Of a DNA stretch of 44,474 bases, positions 14,578 to 23,088 are shown one piece after another. The DNA is from Planctomycetes bacterium UBA7888. Lineage in GTDB: Bacteria > Planctomycetota > UBA1135. The notes beneath the pieces are model-generated. The model did not search any database. It worked only from the letters and a program-made list of their open reading frames with translations, and was not told where the DNA came from. Made by a program: the position numbers and the translations under genes. The DNA lies in NCBI GenBank assembly GCA_002500505.1, contig DLRM01000066.1, positions 1 to 44,474 on the forward strand, written 5' to 3'. Numbering within the stretch: position 1 is the first letter of the stretch; each line of letters starts with the position of its first letter.

Positions 14578-16779
14578 CTAAAACTGGAAGGACCAGACGA
14601 CTTTGGCTGTGAGGTCTTCGCCTTGACGGCGGTATCCCCATCCGTAGTCTGTCATTCCGGACTCAAGAGAAACAAAAACCTCTCGTTGGTCCTCGATAAT
14701 CCAGCGGTAGCGACTTTGAAGACCAATCTGGGGAACAGCGTTGCCTCCTTGGTCCACGTTCCACGCTTGAACAACTGTTTGCAAGTACTGGGATGGAGAG
14801 AGAAACCAATCAAGAGTTCCACGTTCGAGGTTTGCGGTGAAGTCTCCCGCAGAACTGGTATCAAGAAAATAGCGCTGAATCTCTCCGCCTATACGCAAGC
14901 TCGGGGAAGGTCGCCATTCGCCGCCAGTTCGAACGAAAATTAAATCGCCATCGTCGTACCACCCTCCGACTGAAACGCTTGCAAACCCTGAAAGCGGGCG
15001 GGCGGCCGAGGTTGAAGCTGTCGCCCCAACAGAGACCCAATCGTATTCGCCAACAGGAAGTTCCAGACCAAGCACCCGGTTTGTCTGGTTTACAATATCT
15101 TCACTTTGAATTGTGTCTCCTTCAAAACTCACTTCGCAAGACAAAACATCTCCTGCGTGGGTCTCAAGACCAAAAACCTGAATGGGAAGTTTGTAGTACT
15201 GAAGCTCATTGCTCAGGCTCGTGTGCATTACAGCAGAGGCGCCAAACTGGTGGTGGCGCACAACTTTGCCTGACTGATGAGGCTCCCAGAAAGTCGATGC
15301 ACGGAAAATATGGGCGGCATTATCGCGGACATAGCCTAGCGCTGGCCGAAAGCGGATGCCGACGCCAGTGGCGGACAAGGAACCTGAAAGATGATCGGTT
15401 CGGAAATCGCCCTCAAGGCCCCAAGCGTGGTCACTAGATCCCTCAGCAAAAGAGTCGTCGTAGGCACGAACCCCCCATGCATTCAGGCCAATCGTTCCAT
15501 CCAAAAGCGACGAGTTGAGGTAACGGACATCAAAGCCCAAGGACAAGGCATCCTCGGGATTGGCGGGATCCCCAGTAGTTAAAAGAGCACCAATTCGCAA
15601 ATCCCTACTTAAATCAAATGTGGGGCGCAGGACAGACAGCGTTTCAGAGTCTTGGCTCACGGCCATTGCGCCCAAACTGAGAGGGCCTCGTCGCCCAGCG
15701 ACTCGGGCACCCGCCGCAATCGAAATTTCTTCGCCTCCTAAAAGCCCAATGCTACGCGTATTGAAAGGGACAACATCGGGGTTGTTATGCAAAGGACCAA
15801 AATCAAAGAATGAGGAGCTTTCTAGGAAGAAGTCTCGCTTTTCAGGATAAAGGTCTGGGAAACGAGTTTTGTCTAGCCGAACATAATCTACTTCAGTTTC
15901 AGAAAAGTCAGGGTTGAGCGTGAAGCCTGCTTTTGTACTGGAATCAATTTGCCAATCAACATCAACGCCCATTTGGCCAGTAACGCCTTGATCGGTTTGC
16001 CACCCGTTACCTAAAACAATGTCGTGGCGCCACGACGTCTTTGCGAAGGGGCGAACAGAAATGCCATGCCCAGGAACCTTAAAGTCCATTTCGGTAAGCT
16101 TCCCTGCATATGAAAGGTTCGTTAATTTAACACCACGGCTTGAAGAAGCCCACCGGTCGATGGTTCTCTGCCCCGCCCGATATCTTTCAATATTGAAGCC
16201 CCAGACTGTGTTTGTTTGAGCGGAAAGAGTTGAGATTGGAATCGCAATCTCAGCAGACCAGCCATTCGTCCCAATGCGTGTTTGCGACTTCCAAACACCA
16301 TCCCATTGGCGGTCCACGCGACGGCCATTCGCAGAAATCAAGCCATCTGTTTTTCCGCCGGCAGCCCCAACTTCGAAAAGAAATCCACTTTGCCCATCGT
16401 TGAGGGGGTCAAGAACAAAGGCGATGTAATCCTCTTGAGAGACATCGCCGTCTCGCGCCATTTGCCGAAGAGCCACATGCCGACCATCTTCTTCGGTGCA
16501 CAATACTCCAATAAAAAGAGTTGTCGCGCTTCGAAGGAGGCGGACATCTGTTCCACGAAGAGGATTTTTCCCTTCAACGGGAACAACCGTCGAAAGAGAA
16601 CCCAAGCGGGTCGCACCTTCCCAAACCGGGTCACGCAGAATCCCGTCCACTGTCGGCGGGGTATCGGTGAGATTCGGAGAAGCCTCCCAGGGGCTTTGCC
16701 CAAAAGTGGAGGGGGCCAGACAAAAGGAAAAGAGTGCCGTTAAGAGGAGAGGTGTACGCATTTCTGGGGCGGGGAGCAT
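14578..16779 (-). CDS. outer-membrane protein with CBM9-like and DUF5916-type beta-barrel domains
   Basis: A 733-residue protein with a signal peptide ending near SAFG/STFGQS (cleavage about residue 28). Residues about 30-230 look like a carbohydrate-binding family 9-type domain (PTVDGILRDPVWEGA..., TLFIGVLCTEEDG, FVLDPLNDGQSGFLFEVGAAG.K.DGLI). From about 240 onward it reads as a long membrane beta-barrel of the DUF5916 type, with the hallmark SETEVDYVRLDKTRFPDLYPEKRDFFLE. It ends in a phenylalanine (WSFQF), typical of barrels inserted by BamA. The ATG at 16779 has GGACAGGG about 6 bases upstream; ATG-16761 is an alternative. It is probably involved in surface binding or uptake, but the family's function is not established. 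Confidence 0.88.
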   Translation of the reverse strand: MLPAPEMRTPLLLTALFSFCLAPSTFGQSPWEASPNLTDTPPTVDGILRDPVWEGATRLGSLSTVVPVEGKNPLRGTDVRLLRSATTLFIGVLCTEEDGRHVALRQMARDGDVSQEDYIAFVLDPLNDGQSGFLFEVGAAGGKTDGLISANGRRVDRQWDGVWKSQTRIGTNGWSAEIAIPISTLSAQTNTVWGFNIERYRAGQRTIDRWASSSRGVKLTNLSYAGKLTEMDFKVPGHGISVRPFAKTSWRHDIVLGNGWQTDQGVTGQMGVDVDWQIDSSTKAGFTLNPDFSETEVDYVRLDKTRFPDLYPEKRDFFLESSSFFDFGPLHNNPDVVPFNTRSIGLLGGEEISIAAGARVAGRRGPLSLGAMAVSQDSETLSVLRPTFDLSRDLRIGALLTTGDPANPEDALSLGFDVRYLNSSLLDGTIGLNAWGVRAYDDSFAEGSSDHAWGLEGDFRTDHLSGSLSATGVGIRFRPALGYVRDNAAHIFRASTFWEPHQSGKVVRHHQFGASAVMHTSLSNELQYYKLPIQVFGLETHAGDVLSCEVSFEGDTIQSEDIVNQTNRVLGLELPVGEYDWVSVGATASTSAARPLSGFASVSVGGWYDDGDLIFVRTGGEWRPSPSLRIGGEIQRYFLDTSSAGDFTANLERGTLDWFLSPSQYLQTVVQAWNVDQGGNAVPQIGLQSRYRWIIEDQREVFVSLESGMTDYGWGYRRQGEDLTAKVVWSFQF

Positions 16780-16836
16780 GTTTGCCCTGTCCAGAATAAA
16801 GACGCCTCAATAATCGGCAAACCCTAGCCCAAAATC

Positions 16837-16871
16837 AAAAAACGCCCGCCCAAATGAATGGGCGAGCGTTT
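16837..16871 (-). terminator. strong rho-independent terminator of the metallopeptidase gene
   Basis: The stem pairs bases 16840-16852 with 16859-16871 (13 positions, one C-A mismatch) around a 6-base loop. On the minus strand it is followed by TTTTTTGATTTT. It lies 20 bases after the stop of the M12-like peptidase gene and points in its direction. It is the clearest intrinsic terminator in the window. Confidence 0.92.
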
Positions 16872-16890
16872 GAGCAGATGAGGCGTGGCC

Positions 16891-18462
16891 CTAGAACACC
16901 TCAGTAACCATATTGCTCAGCTCGCAACCCGTGGTGTCGACAAACTGAATGTAGATGGTCCTTCCTGCGGCGCGCGCAGGAACCGTTTTAGAGAAGCTAC
17001 CGTTACCGGAACTATCAAAATTGACTGTACCCGCCACTTTAGGATTGTTTAGGCCCACGTACACAGACGTACAGGGCGTTGAAGCAAAGCCAGTGGTGGC
17101 GCTGTAGTAAAGGGTTCCTGAACCGTTCGCAGTGCCGCCGGCTACGGTAAGAGAGTTCACAACTCCTGCATAGCCTGGGGAGGGATTGGTGATGGTTAAA
17201 GGGCCACCGCCACCGCCACCGCCATTACAACCTGAATCTAAACAGTTGCGGGAGTTTTTATGGCTGTTGATGCTACTGATGCTGGAACTTCCGAACTTGG
17301 AAACATTGCCAGAGCAGCCGCCGTTACAGGGACACATGATGTGGCAAGATCCGCAACCGGAACAACTACTACAGCAGTGGTCAGCATTCCAGTTGTGGCC
17401 CAGCTCATGCGCTGAGAGGCTCACTCGTCGTGACATATTGTTTGTGTATTTGGACTGCACCATGGAGTAGCCATAGCCGCTATTACAAACAACGCCAAGC
17501 CAAGCAATCCCAATTACAGAGCCACTAATAGATCGGCCGGTGAAAAGTTGGGCGAAGTCGCGTTGGACACTTCCTTGATTCGAGTTCCACTCAGCACGGA
17601 ATTGATTCAGGAGGGTTGAAGAATTGTTGCTGGTATACGGATCTGACCCACTAGAGGTGCGGACAATAACCGTGGTAATGTCGTAGCAAATGCTAACGTC
17701 GTTTTGGTAAATCGCTTCAACATCATTGATGACATCTTCGATGTCTGCAATCGTGTTATTCGAGCTATTTCCATTGCTCTGGAAATATTTATAGTCTGCG
17801 TCGACAGCAAGCTCTACGGTTTTGTCGGCGCGCTGGTTTCCATTAAGGGAGCCGGGGCTCACATGCTGGTTATTTCCGGAACCGGGAGCATGCGATCCAC
17901 CGTGGTTGCCGCCATTAAACGGAGAGACTGGATCTGACTGATAGTTTGGGGGAATCAATGATTCGGCCATAACCCACTTGTCATCGGGCACCATGTCTGC
18001 GGTGTTGTAAATGACATGAACATCGGAAACAGCTGAGCCATCAAAATCGCTAAGAGGTTGGACCATCCGAACCGGAGAGCCGTCGCCTAGGTCAATGCGA
18101 GCATGAAGCCCCGTCTTCCGCAACGAAGCTGAAACTGTGGAACCAGGAATCCCAGCAATTACGCCGCGATAAGTCCGGATTTCAGGTGTTTCGATTGCGT
18201 AGAGCTTGCCATCTTCGCGCTGCTCGTAAGCAACAAAGTTCTGGCTACGAACGGAGTACTTCGTAAGCAAGAGTTCCGTGTCGAATACCTCGTCGAGCAC
18301 CAAGCGGACCTGAAAATCATCTACTGGATTAGAGGGAAGCTCCAGGGACTGAAGGGACCATGCGAAGAAGTTTTCTTCAAGGGTCGTTGCAGGTTCGTTG
18401 GCTGGGGTATTGCCGGAAGAAAAGGCCAAAGGAATGGCCGCAATGAGGGGGAGAATGTTCAT
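16891..18462 (-). CDS. secreted zinc metallopeptidase of the M12 (reprolysin-like) type
   Basis: A 523-residue exported peptidase with a short signal peptide (MNILPLIAAIPLAFSS), a prodomain to about residue 210 and a metzincin catalytic domain. The zinc site is HELGHNWNADH: HExxHxx, then Asn where most metzincins have Gly, then the third His. Just after it comes a cysteine-dense stretch (CCSSCSGCGSCHIMCPCNGGC), probably disulfide-bonded, that also supplies the Met-turn region (HIMCP). A Gly7 linker near residue 415 leads to a C-terminal beta domain (422-523) similar to that of the subtilase at 937. It is likely a surface or extracellular protease. It is followed by a strong terminator and is probably monocistronic. 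Peptidase class is firm; subfamily is by motif only. Confidence 0.9.
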   Translation of the reverse strand: MNILPLIAAIPLAFSSGNTPANEPATTLEENFFAWSLQSLELPSNPVDDFQVRLVLDEVFDTELLLTKYSVRSQNFVAYEQREDGKLYAIETPEIRTYRGVIAGIPGSTVSASLRKTGLHARIDLGDGSPVRMVQPLSDFDGSAVSDVHVIYNTADMVPDDKWVMAESLIPPNYQSDPVSPFNGGNHGGSHAPGSGNNQHVSPGSLNGNQRADKTVELAVDADYKYFQSNGNSSNNTIADIEDVINDVEAIYQNDVSICYDITTVIVRTSSGSDPYTSNNSSTLLNQFRAEWNSNQGSVQRDFAQLFTGRSISGSVIGIAWLGVVCNSGYGYSMVQSKYTNNMSRRVSLSAHELGHNWNADHCCSSCSGCGSCHIMCPCNGGCSGNVSKFGSSSISSINSHKNSRNCLDSGCNGGGGGGGPLTITNPSPGYAGVVNSLTVAGGTANGSGTLYYSATTGFASTPCTSVYVGLNNPKVAGTVNFDSSGNGSFSKTVPARAAGRTIYIQFVDTTGCELSNMVTEVF

Positions 18463-18565
18463 GAGAGAGTTTGTGGGGAATGCCAGACGGCAACCCTATG
18501 TTAACAGTCGGACAAAGTGGGCCCTTTCAAGGTTCCCTTTTTTTGGCCCGTCCAAAGCAAATATA

Positions 18566-18580
18566 CACACAAAATGTGTG
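18566..18580. promoter_or_regulatory. perfect inverted repeat CACACA-AAA-TGTGTG
   Basis: Six-base arms around a 3-base centre, flanked by AT-rich sequence, about 105 bases upstream of the metallopeptidase start and downstream of the LamG-like operon. Its size and symmetry fit an operator for a dimeric repressor, but no cognate regulator is encoded nearby, so this is only a candidate site. Confidence 0.35.
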
Positions 18581-18656
18581 GAAATAGCAGTTTACGGCTG
18601 AATAAGCCGACCGCCTCTGCCTCGGTACAGGGTTTCTTGGGGTCATTGAATGTCAA

Positions 18657-18672
18657 GCCCTGTTCTCAGGGC
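18657..18672 (-). terminator. hairpin after the LamG-like operon, T-run absent
   Basis: GCCCTG and CAGGGC form a perfect 6-base stem with a TTCT loop, beginning 5 bases after the stop of the last gene of the GH13 operon. No T-run follows on the minus strand, so it may protect the mRNA 3' end or need Rho. Confidence 0.4.
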
Positions 18673-18676
18673 CAGA

Positions 18677-19714
18677 TTATTGGACTGTTACGACCAAGGA
18701 ATTGGCCAGGTTGCCTGTGCCAGCACCTGTCAATTCCACGCACTGGGAGTAAACCGTGAGGCCTGCGGCTCCGGGAGGAATGGTGACCTGGTGATGAACG
18801 TCACCGTTTTGGTCAACAACCTGAGCGGGGAATTGACCAATCGGTGGCGACATGTCTACATCTCCAAACATGGTTTGGGTTGGACCTGAACCCGTTAGGG
18901 AATATCCAATGATTACATTATTCCCAGGGGTGCAATTTGAAACATCAAAGTTTCCCAATTGCCCGGCAACGATGTTGCTCGTGGAGTAAATTGGTCGCCA
19001 TGGTGGAGCAGTAATTTCAATAGCGTCAAAATCAAAACCAACGTCAAGAGGGTCAAGTCCATGACCCGATTTAAGTTGCAGCTCATTGAAGCGGAAATCG
19101 CCAAACCAAACTTCCAAGTCTGGAGGTGTCGTTGGGTAATCGATAGGGGGATCCACCCACAGCTTTGCAATTTCATCGCCAGGGTTAAATTCCACCTTTA
19201 CGACTAGGCGTGCAAGGTTATCGCAATGCGTTGCGGGTACGTAGTAAGGAAGATTTCCGGTCCAAGGCTGGTCTAGCCCCCACTCGTATTGGTCATAAGG
19301 GCTACCAATAAAAAGGCCTTCCATATTCCATTGCCAGTTCAAGGTTAGCCCGCCATACTCATCATCGCTTGAGCGTTGGCTATCAAAGCGAATCCAAACT
19401 TCCGTGCCATCTGCGCCAATCGCGCCTTGGTCCATAATGGCGTCGAGACCGTTCAGATCAATGAGTCGATAAGATCCGCCGTGGTCAAGGTTGGTGGTCA
19501 TCATGCCGCCGACAGGGTCAAATCCAGGGGCTACGGCCATTCCATCGTCTAAGTTGTTGCCACTCCACCAATCTGCTTGAAAGCCGATGCCGCCGCTCAT
19601 GCCGCCAAGGGGGCCAGCAGGGTAGTCAAAAGACTCAAAGCAAATGGTCTCATAGCTCTGTGAAAACGCAGGTGTCGCAAGAAGAAGGAGTGCGGGGATG
19701 AGGGTTTTATTCAT
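18677..19714 (-). CDS. secreted LamG-like protein, paralogue 2, with shared C-terminal domain
   Basis: A 345-residue protein with a signal peptide (MNKTLIPALLLLATPAFSQ). The N-terminal 220 residues resemble concanavalin/LamG-like beta-sandwich proteins that open with ESFDYPAG.LGG..GG.GF and include DHGGSYRLID, W.QWNMEGLFIGSP, LWVDPP, and FRFNELQLKSG....FDAIEI. The last 103 residues (243-345) form a second domain with GYSLTGSGPT, FGDVDMSPPIGQ, TVYSQCVEL and GNLANSLVVTV. It is a tandem paralogue of the gene directly upstream (15 bases away); by eye close to half the residues are identical. It is the third gene of the operon led by the GH13 enzyme. A role in glucan or polysaccharide binding at the surface is an inference from that position. 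Confidence 0.8.
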   Translation of the reverse strand: MNKTLIPALLLLATPAFSQSYETICFESFDYPAGPLGGMSGGIGFQADWWSGNNLDDGMAVAPGFDPVGGMMTTNLDHGGSYRLIDLNGLDAIMDQGAIGADGTEVWIRFDSQRSSDDEYGGLTLNWQWNMEGLFIGSPYDQYEWGLDQPWTGNLPYYVPATHCDNLARLVVKVEFNPGDEIAKLWVDPPIDYPTTPPDLEVWFGDFRFNELQLKSGHGLDPLDVGFDFDAIEITAPPWRPIYSTSNIVAGQLGNFDVSNCTPGNNVIIGYSLTGSGPTQTMFGDVDMSPPIGQFPAQVVDQNGDVHHQVTIPPGAAGLTVYSQCVELTGAGTGNLANSLVVTVQ

Positions 19715-19729
19715 GGAAAGACCCGTTCT

Positions 19730-20758
19730 TTATGGGATGTTAACGACAAGGGGGTTGCTTAGGTTGCCGGCGCCGCCGCCCAGCAATTCAACTGCCTGGG
19801 TGTAAACCGTTGCGCCGCCCAAGGAGAGTGGGACCGACGCGCTAAACGAAGCAACGCCAGTTGGGTCTGCGACAAGTTTGGGCAACTGGCTGATTGGTGG
19901 GGACATGCCCACGTCACCGAATGTGGTAGAGGTTGGACCGCCACCTGACAGTGAATAACCGATAATGACCTTATTGCCAGGAGCCACATTGGAAACTTCA
20001 AAATCCGCAATCGAACCAACTGTCGCGTTGGTCACAGTGTAGATGGGGCGAAAAGCGGGAGTATCAATGGCAATCCCGTCAAAGCTAAAGCCGGTCACTG
20101 TTCCGTCACCAGACTGAAGGCGAATTTCATTGAAACGGAAATCGGCAACCATGACATCAAGATCTGAAGCGGTTGTGGGGTGATCGGTTGGTGGATTGAG
20201 CCAAAACTGAATGCGGTCATCGCCCGAGAGGAAATCAATCCGATAAACCATGGTATTTAGAGTTGCATCGTCGGACCCAGAAACAACATTGTGGCCTGGG
20301 GCGCCAGCGCGGGCAAAACCAACTTCATTGGTTCCCCAAGGGCTACCAAGGAAAAGTTGCTCTCCAACCCATTGCCAGTTCAAAGAAAGTCCACCGTAAA
20401 GGTGATCGCAACCGGTTTCCTTTTTCATCATGAAGCCAATCCAAATGGTCGTGTTGTCGGCGCCCAATTGGCCGCCATCCAAAATAGGGCCAAGGGACGA
20501 GCGATCAATGAGCCGATAGGAGCCGCCGTGGTCAACATTCACTTGCATACGATTGCCAAGAGGGTCGTAACTTGAACCAACGACCACGCCATCGCCAAGA
20601 CCCGCACCAGACCACCATTCATTTTCCCAGCCGAAGCCTCCGTTGAGGCCACCAAGTGAGCCGGCGGCATAGTCAAAAGACTCGTCGACGATGTGCTCAT
20701 AAGTCTGGGAGAATGCTGGAGAGGCGAGAAGAAAAGTGAGGGGGAGGAGGTATTTCAT
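19730..20758 (-). CDS. secreted LamG-like protein, paralogue 1, with shared C-terminal domain
   Basis: A 342-residue protein. ATG-20758 is chosen because it opens a signal peptide (MKYLLPLTFLLASPAFSQ); the longer frame would overlap the GH13 gene in another frame. Like its tandem paralogue it has a LamG-like N-terminal part (ESFDYAAGSLGGLNGGFGW, VDHGGSYRLID, LNWQWVGEQLFLGSP, FWLNPP, FRFNEIRLQSG, FDGIAI). The C-terminal domain (240-342) carries GYSLSGGGPT, FGDVGMSPPISQ, TVYTQAVEL and GNLSNPLVVNI. The gap to the GH13 gene is 11 bases, so the three genes are almost certainly co-transcribed. The pair looks like an in-place duplication followed by divergence. Confidence 0.8.
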   Translation of the reverse strand: MKYLLPLTFLLASPAFSQTYEHIVDESFDYAAGSLGGLNGGFGWENEWWSGAGLGDGVVVGSSYDPLGNRMQVNVDHGGSYRLIDRSSLGPILDGGQLGADNTTIWIGFMMKKETGCDHLYGGLSLNWQWVGEQLFLGSPWGTNEVGFARAGAPGHNVVSGSDDATLNTMVYRIDFLSGDDRIQFWLNPPTDHPTTASDLDVMVADFRFNEIRLQSGDGTVTGFSFDGIAIDTPAFRPIYTVTNATVGSIADFEVSNVAPGNKVIIGYSLSGGGPTSTTFGDVGMSPPISQLPKLVADPTGVASFSASVPLSLGGATVYTQAVELLGGGAGNLSNPLVVNIP

Positions 20759-20769
20759 GGGGATTGCGC

Positions 20770-22944
20770 TTAACGCGAAAGGATGAGAGCCGAGTAAGGA
20801 GCAATGCGGACATTGCCAGAGAAGGGCATGCCGTCTTGAGGAGTGTTGTTGGCGGTTACGCTTGTGGACCCATAATTCCCGAACGAAGAGTCGTAAGTTG
20901 TGGAATCTGAGTTGAAACGAACCTGCCAGGTGCCGCCGCTCGGAAGACCTATGCTGTAAGAAGTGTACCACTTATTGGCAAAGTTGAGGACGACGATGAC
21001 ATCGTCTCCCTGGCCTCCCTGGTCCCAGCGATGGAAGGCAAGAAACTTATCGGAGTCGTTCACGTGGTGAATATTGAGGCCCGAGCCTTTTAAGCCACTC
21101 GCATAGCCCGGAAGATTTCGGCGCAATGCAATCAGCGCCTTATAAAGTTTGTGAATTCCGCTAAAAGTGGAAAGTTTCGACCAGTCAAGTGGATCATGAT
21201 CATCAAAATGTCCATCTTCAAGGAATTCCTGCCCTTGGAAAAGCATGGGTATTCCGGGGGAGGTCATGACCAAAACCGCACCCAAAGTCGAACGCTTTTT
21301 AGAAAACCAGCTGTCCGCATTTCCAGGCCAAATTTCTTCTGGGAGACGCGAGCGGCCGTTGGCCACTTCGTCGTGAGACTCGGTGTAAATCACGCGCTGA
21401 AAATGGTCGCCATTGTAGTTGTAATTAATAGCATCTCGAACAGACCACATGTTTCGCGAGACATCACCGCCCACGATGAGGTTTCCTCGAATTGTGTGCA
21501 CAAAGTTAGGGTCCCACTGGGAATCGAAACCGGCTCCACCAGCACCCGTGTCCTTGGTAATCCACGCATTGGACCACATGTCCTCAGCAATGCTAATTTT
21601 GTTAGGGAGCAATGCGTCGACTTCATCGTTCACCCATTGCATTAGAGACCATGCCTCAGGAAGGTCAGTACCGTTTACGCTCCGAATATAGGACGTAGCA
21701 TCCCAGCGAAGCCCATCAAAATGATAATCATCAAGCCACATCAATACATTGTCACGAATGTAATTCCTGACTTCGCTTGAGTTAAAATTCGGCCGCGTGT
21801 CGCCCCAAGGGGTTTGGGAACGAGAATCGTTATAAAAATAAATCCCTCCGTACTGGCTTCCGGGTGACCAACCATCAAACTGCCACAAATCCATTTCGGT
21901 TGGGCCCCAGTGGTTAAACAAAACATCAGCAAAAACGGCCATGTCTCGAGCATGGGCGGCTTTCACAAATGATTTAAACTGCTCCGGCGTGCCATAGTGG
22001 GATTCCACGGAAAACGGATGGGAGTAGTTGTAGCCCCAAGAATATTCACCGGGGAATTCGCAGAAAGGCATCAGTTCAATTGCAGTAACACCTAAATCTT
22101 TTAGGTAGTCCAGCTTCGTGGCTGCCGTGAGGAGTGTTCCTGGGTCGCCACCAACAGCGTCATAAAACGTTCCAATATGCGTTTCGTAAATCACCAGGTC
22201 ATTCCAGGCGGGTAACTGGAAGTTGTCGCCACTCCAATCAAAGGCCTCCTGGTCAACGACAACGGATTTTCCGAGCGAACTTGTGACTTGAAGGGCTCGC
22301 GGGTCGTTTCTCCAAACGCGTGAGCCAGGGGCATCAATGACATACTGATACTCGGCCCCGGGCAAAAGGTTTCGCACGTCTAAGGACCACCATTCGTTGC
22401 CTTCGCTCGCCATTGGGGCATTGGTTGTATTCCAAGAATTAAAGCTCCCCGTCAAGTAAACACTCGTTGCATTGGGTGCCCAAACACGGAAGGATGTTCC
22501 GCGCCCTCCATTCGGGCGGTCGTCCCAAGGGACCGCACCCGGGCCTGGTCGAGTAGATGCCTCTGTCTCCAGCCGATAGCTTATGGAGTAGGAAGTTCCA
22601 TGAGGTCGCCAGACTCCGATATGCCACGTGTCAGTTGTAAGAACAGGAGTCGTGGTCTGATCCAAAATAACAAGTTCGTTGCTCGTCCCGGAAGTGACCG
22701 AGCGGGCATCCCATTCCGTCAAAGTCGGTGGCTGATTTCGGCGAAGGTACAGGTCAGCGTGAGGGCCGGCTTGTTGGAATATTTCAACTTTGAGTCGAGG
22801 GTTCCAATCTCTGGCCAGTATTTGATAATAATCAAACTTCCATTGCGCCGGCTTGATGCCCGTATGGGGGCCTCGACTGCTCACCTGAGCCGTGAGAGCA
22901 GGAGTTAGACAAAGTAAACTGAGGAGGGGGAGGGTTATGCGCAC
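20770..22944 (-). CDS. secreted GH13 alpha-glucan enzyme, branching-enzyme-like
   Basis: A 724-residue exported enzyme starting at a GTG. Signal peptide residues 1-19, then a beta domain (about 25-130), a CBM48-like domain (about 145-235, FRVWAPNATSVYLTGSFNSW) and a GH13 barrel (about 245-610). Catalytic residues are nucleophile Asp415 (GLRWDATSYI), acid/base Glu454 (SIAEDMW) and Asp525 (YTESHDEVANG). The CBM48 plus the SHDEV motif resemble glycogen branching enzyme GlgB, but GlgB is cytoplasmic and this protein carries an export signal. It may branch or hydrolyse alpha-glucan outside the cytoplasm. A C-terminal beta domain ends the protein. It leads an operon with two LamG-like proteins. GH13 class is firm; branching versus hydrolytic activity is not decided by sequence. 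Confidence 0.9.
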   Translation of the reverse strand: MRITLPLLSLLCLTPALTAQVSSRGPHTGIKPAQWKFDYYQILARDWNPRLKVEIFQQAGPHADLYLRRNQPPTLTEWDARSVTSGTSNELVILDQTTTPVLTTDTWHIGVWRPHGTSYSISYRLETEASTRPGPGAVPWDDRPNGGRGTSFRVWAPNATSVYLTGSFNSWNTTNAPMASEGNEWWSLDVRNLLPGAEYQYVIDAPGSRVWRNDPRALQVTSSLGKSVVVDQEAFDWSGDNFQLPAWNDLVIYETHIGTFYDAVGGDPGTLLTAATKLDYLKDLGVTAIELMPFCEFPGEYSWGYNYSHPFSVESHYGTPEQFKSFVKAAHARDMAVFADVLFNHWGPTEMDLWQFDGWSPGSQYGGIYFYNDSRSQTPWGDTRPNFNSSEVRNYIRDNVLMWLDDYHFDGLRWDATSYIRSVNGTDLPEAWSLMQWVNDEVDALLPNKISIAEDMWSNAWITKDTGAGGAGFDSQWDPNFVHTIRGNLIVGGDVSRNMWSVRDAINYNYNGDHFQRVIYTESHDEVANGRSRLPEEIWPGNADSWFSKKRSTLGAVLVMTSPGIPMLFQGQEFLEDGHFDDHDPLDWSKLSTFSGIHKLYKALIALRRNLPGYASGLKGSGLNIHHVNDSDKFLAFHRWDQGGQGDDVIVVLNFANKWYTSYSIGLPSGGTWQVRFNSDSTTYDSSFGNYGSTSVTANNTPQDGMPFSGNVRIAPYSALILSR

Positions 22945-23088
22945 GGGGTCGAGACTCTGCTTTCTGAAATCAATACTAACCCAAATAGCCCCAATTAGGG
23001 GGGAAAACTACACGCCTTGCCGGTAGAAAATCCCAAATCCTTGGCCCGGACAGCCCCTGACTCCTACGAATTCGAACGAGCCAACAAG

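Noticed and set aside
17204..17226. Run of CCGCCA-like triplets as a possible repeat element
   Set aside because: It encodes the Gly7 linker of the metallopeptidase; a coding low-complexity stretch, not a mobile or structural repeat.
20759..20971. A 71-residue N-terminal extension of LamG-like paralogue 1
   Set aside because: It lies inside the GH13 gene in another frame and would bury the signal peptide that begins at 20758.
22988..23001. GCCCC-AATTA-GGGG hairpin after purF
   Set aside because: Stem of only four base pairs, no T-run; too weak to call a terminator.
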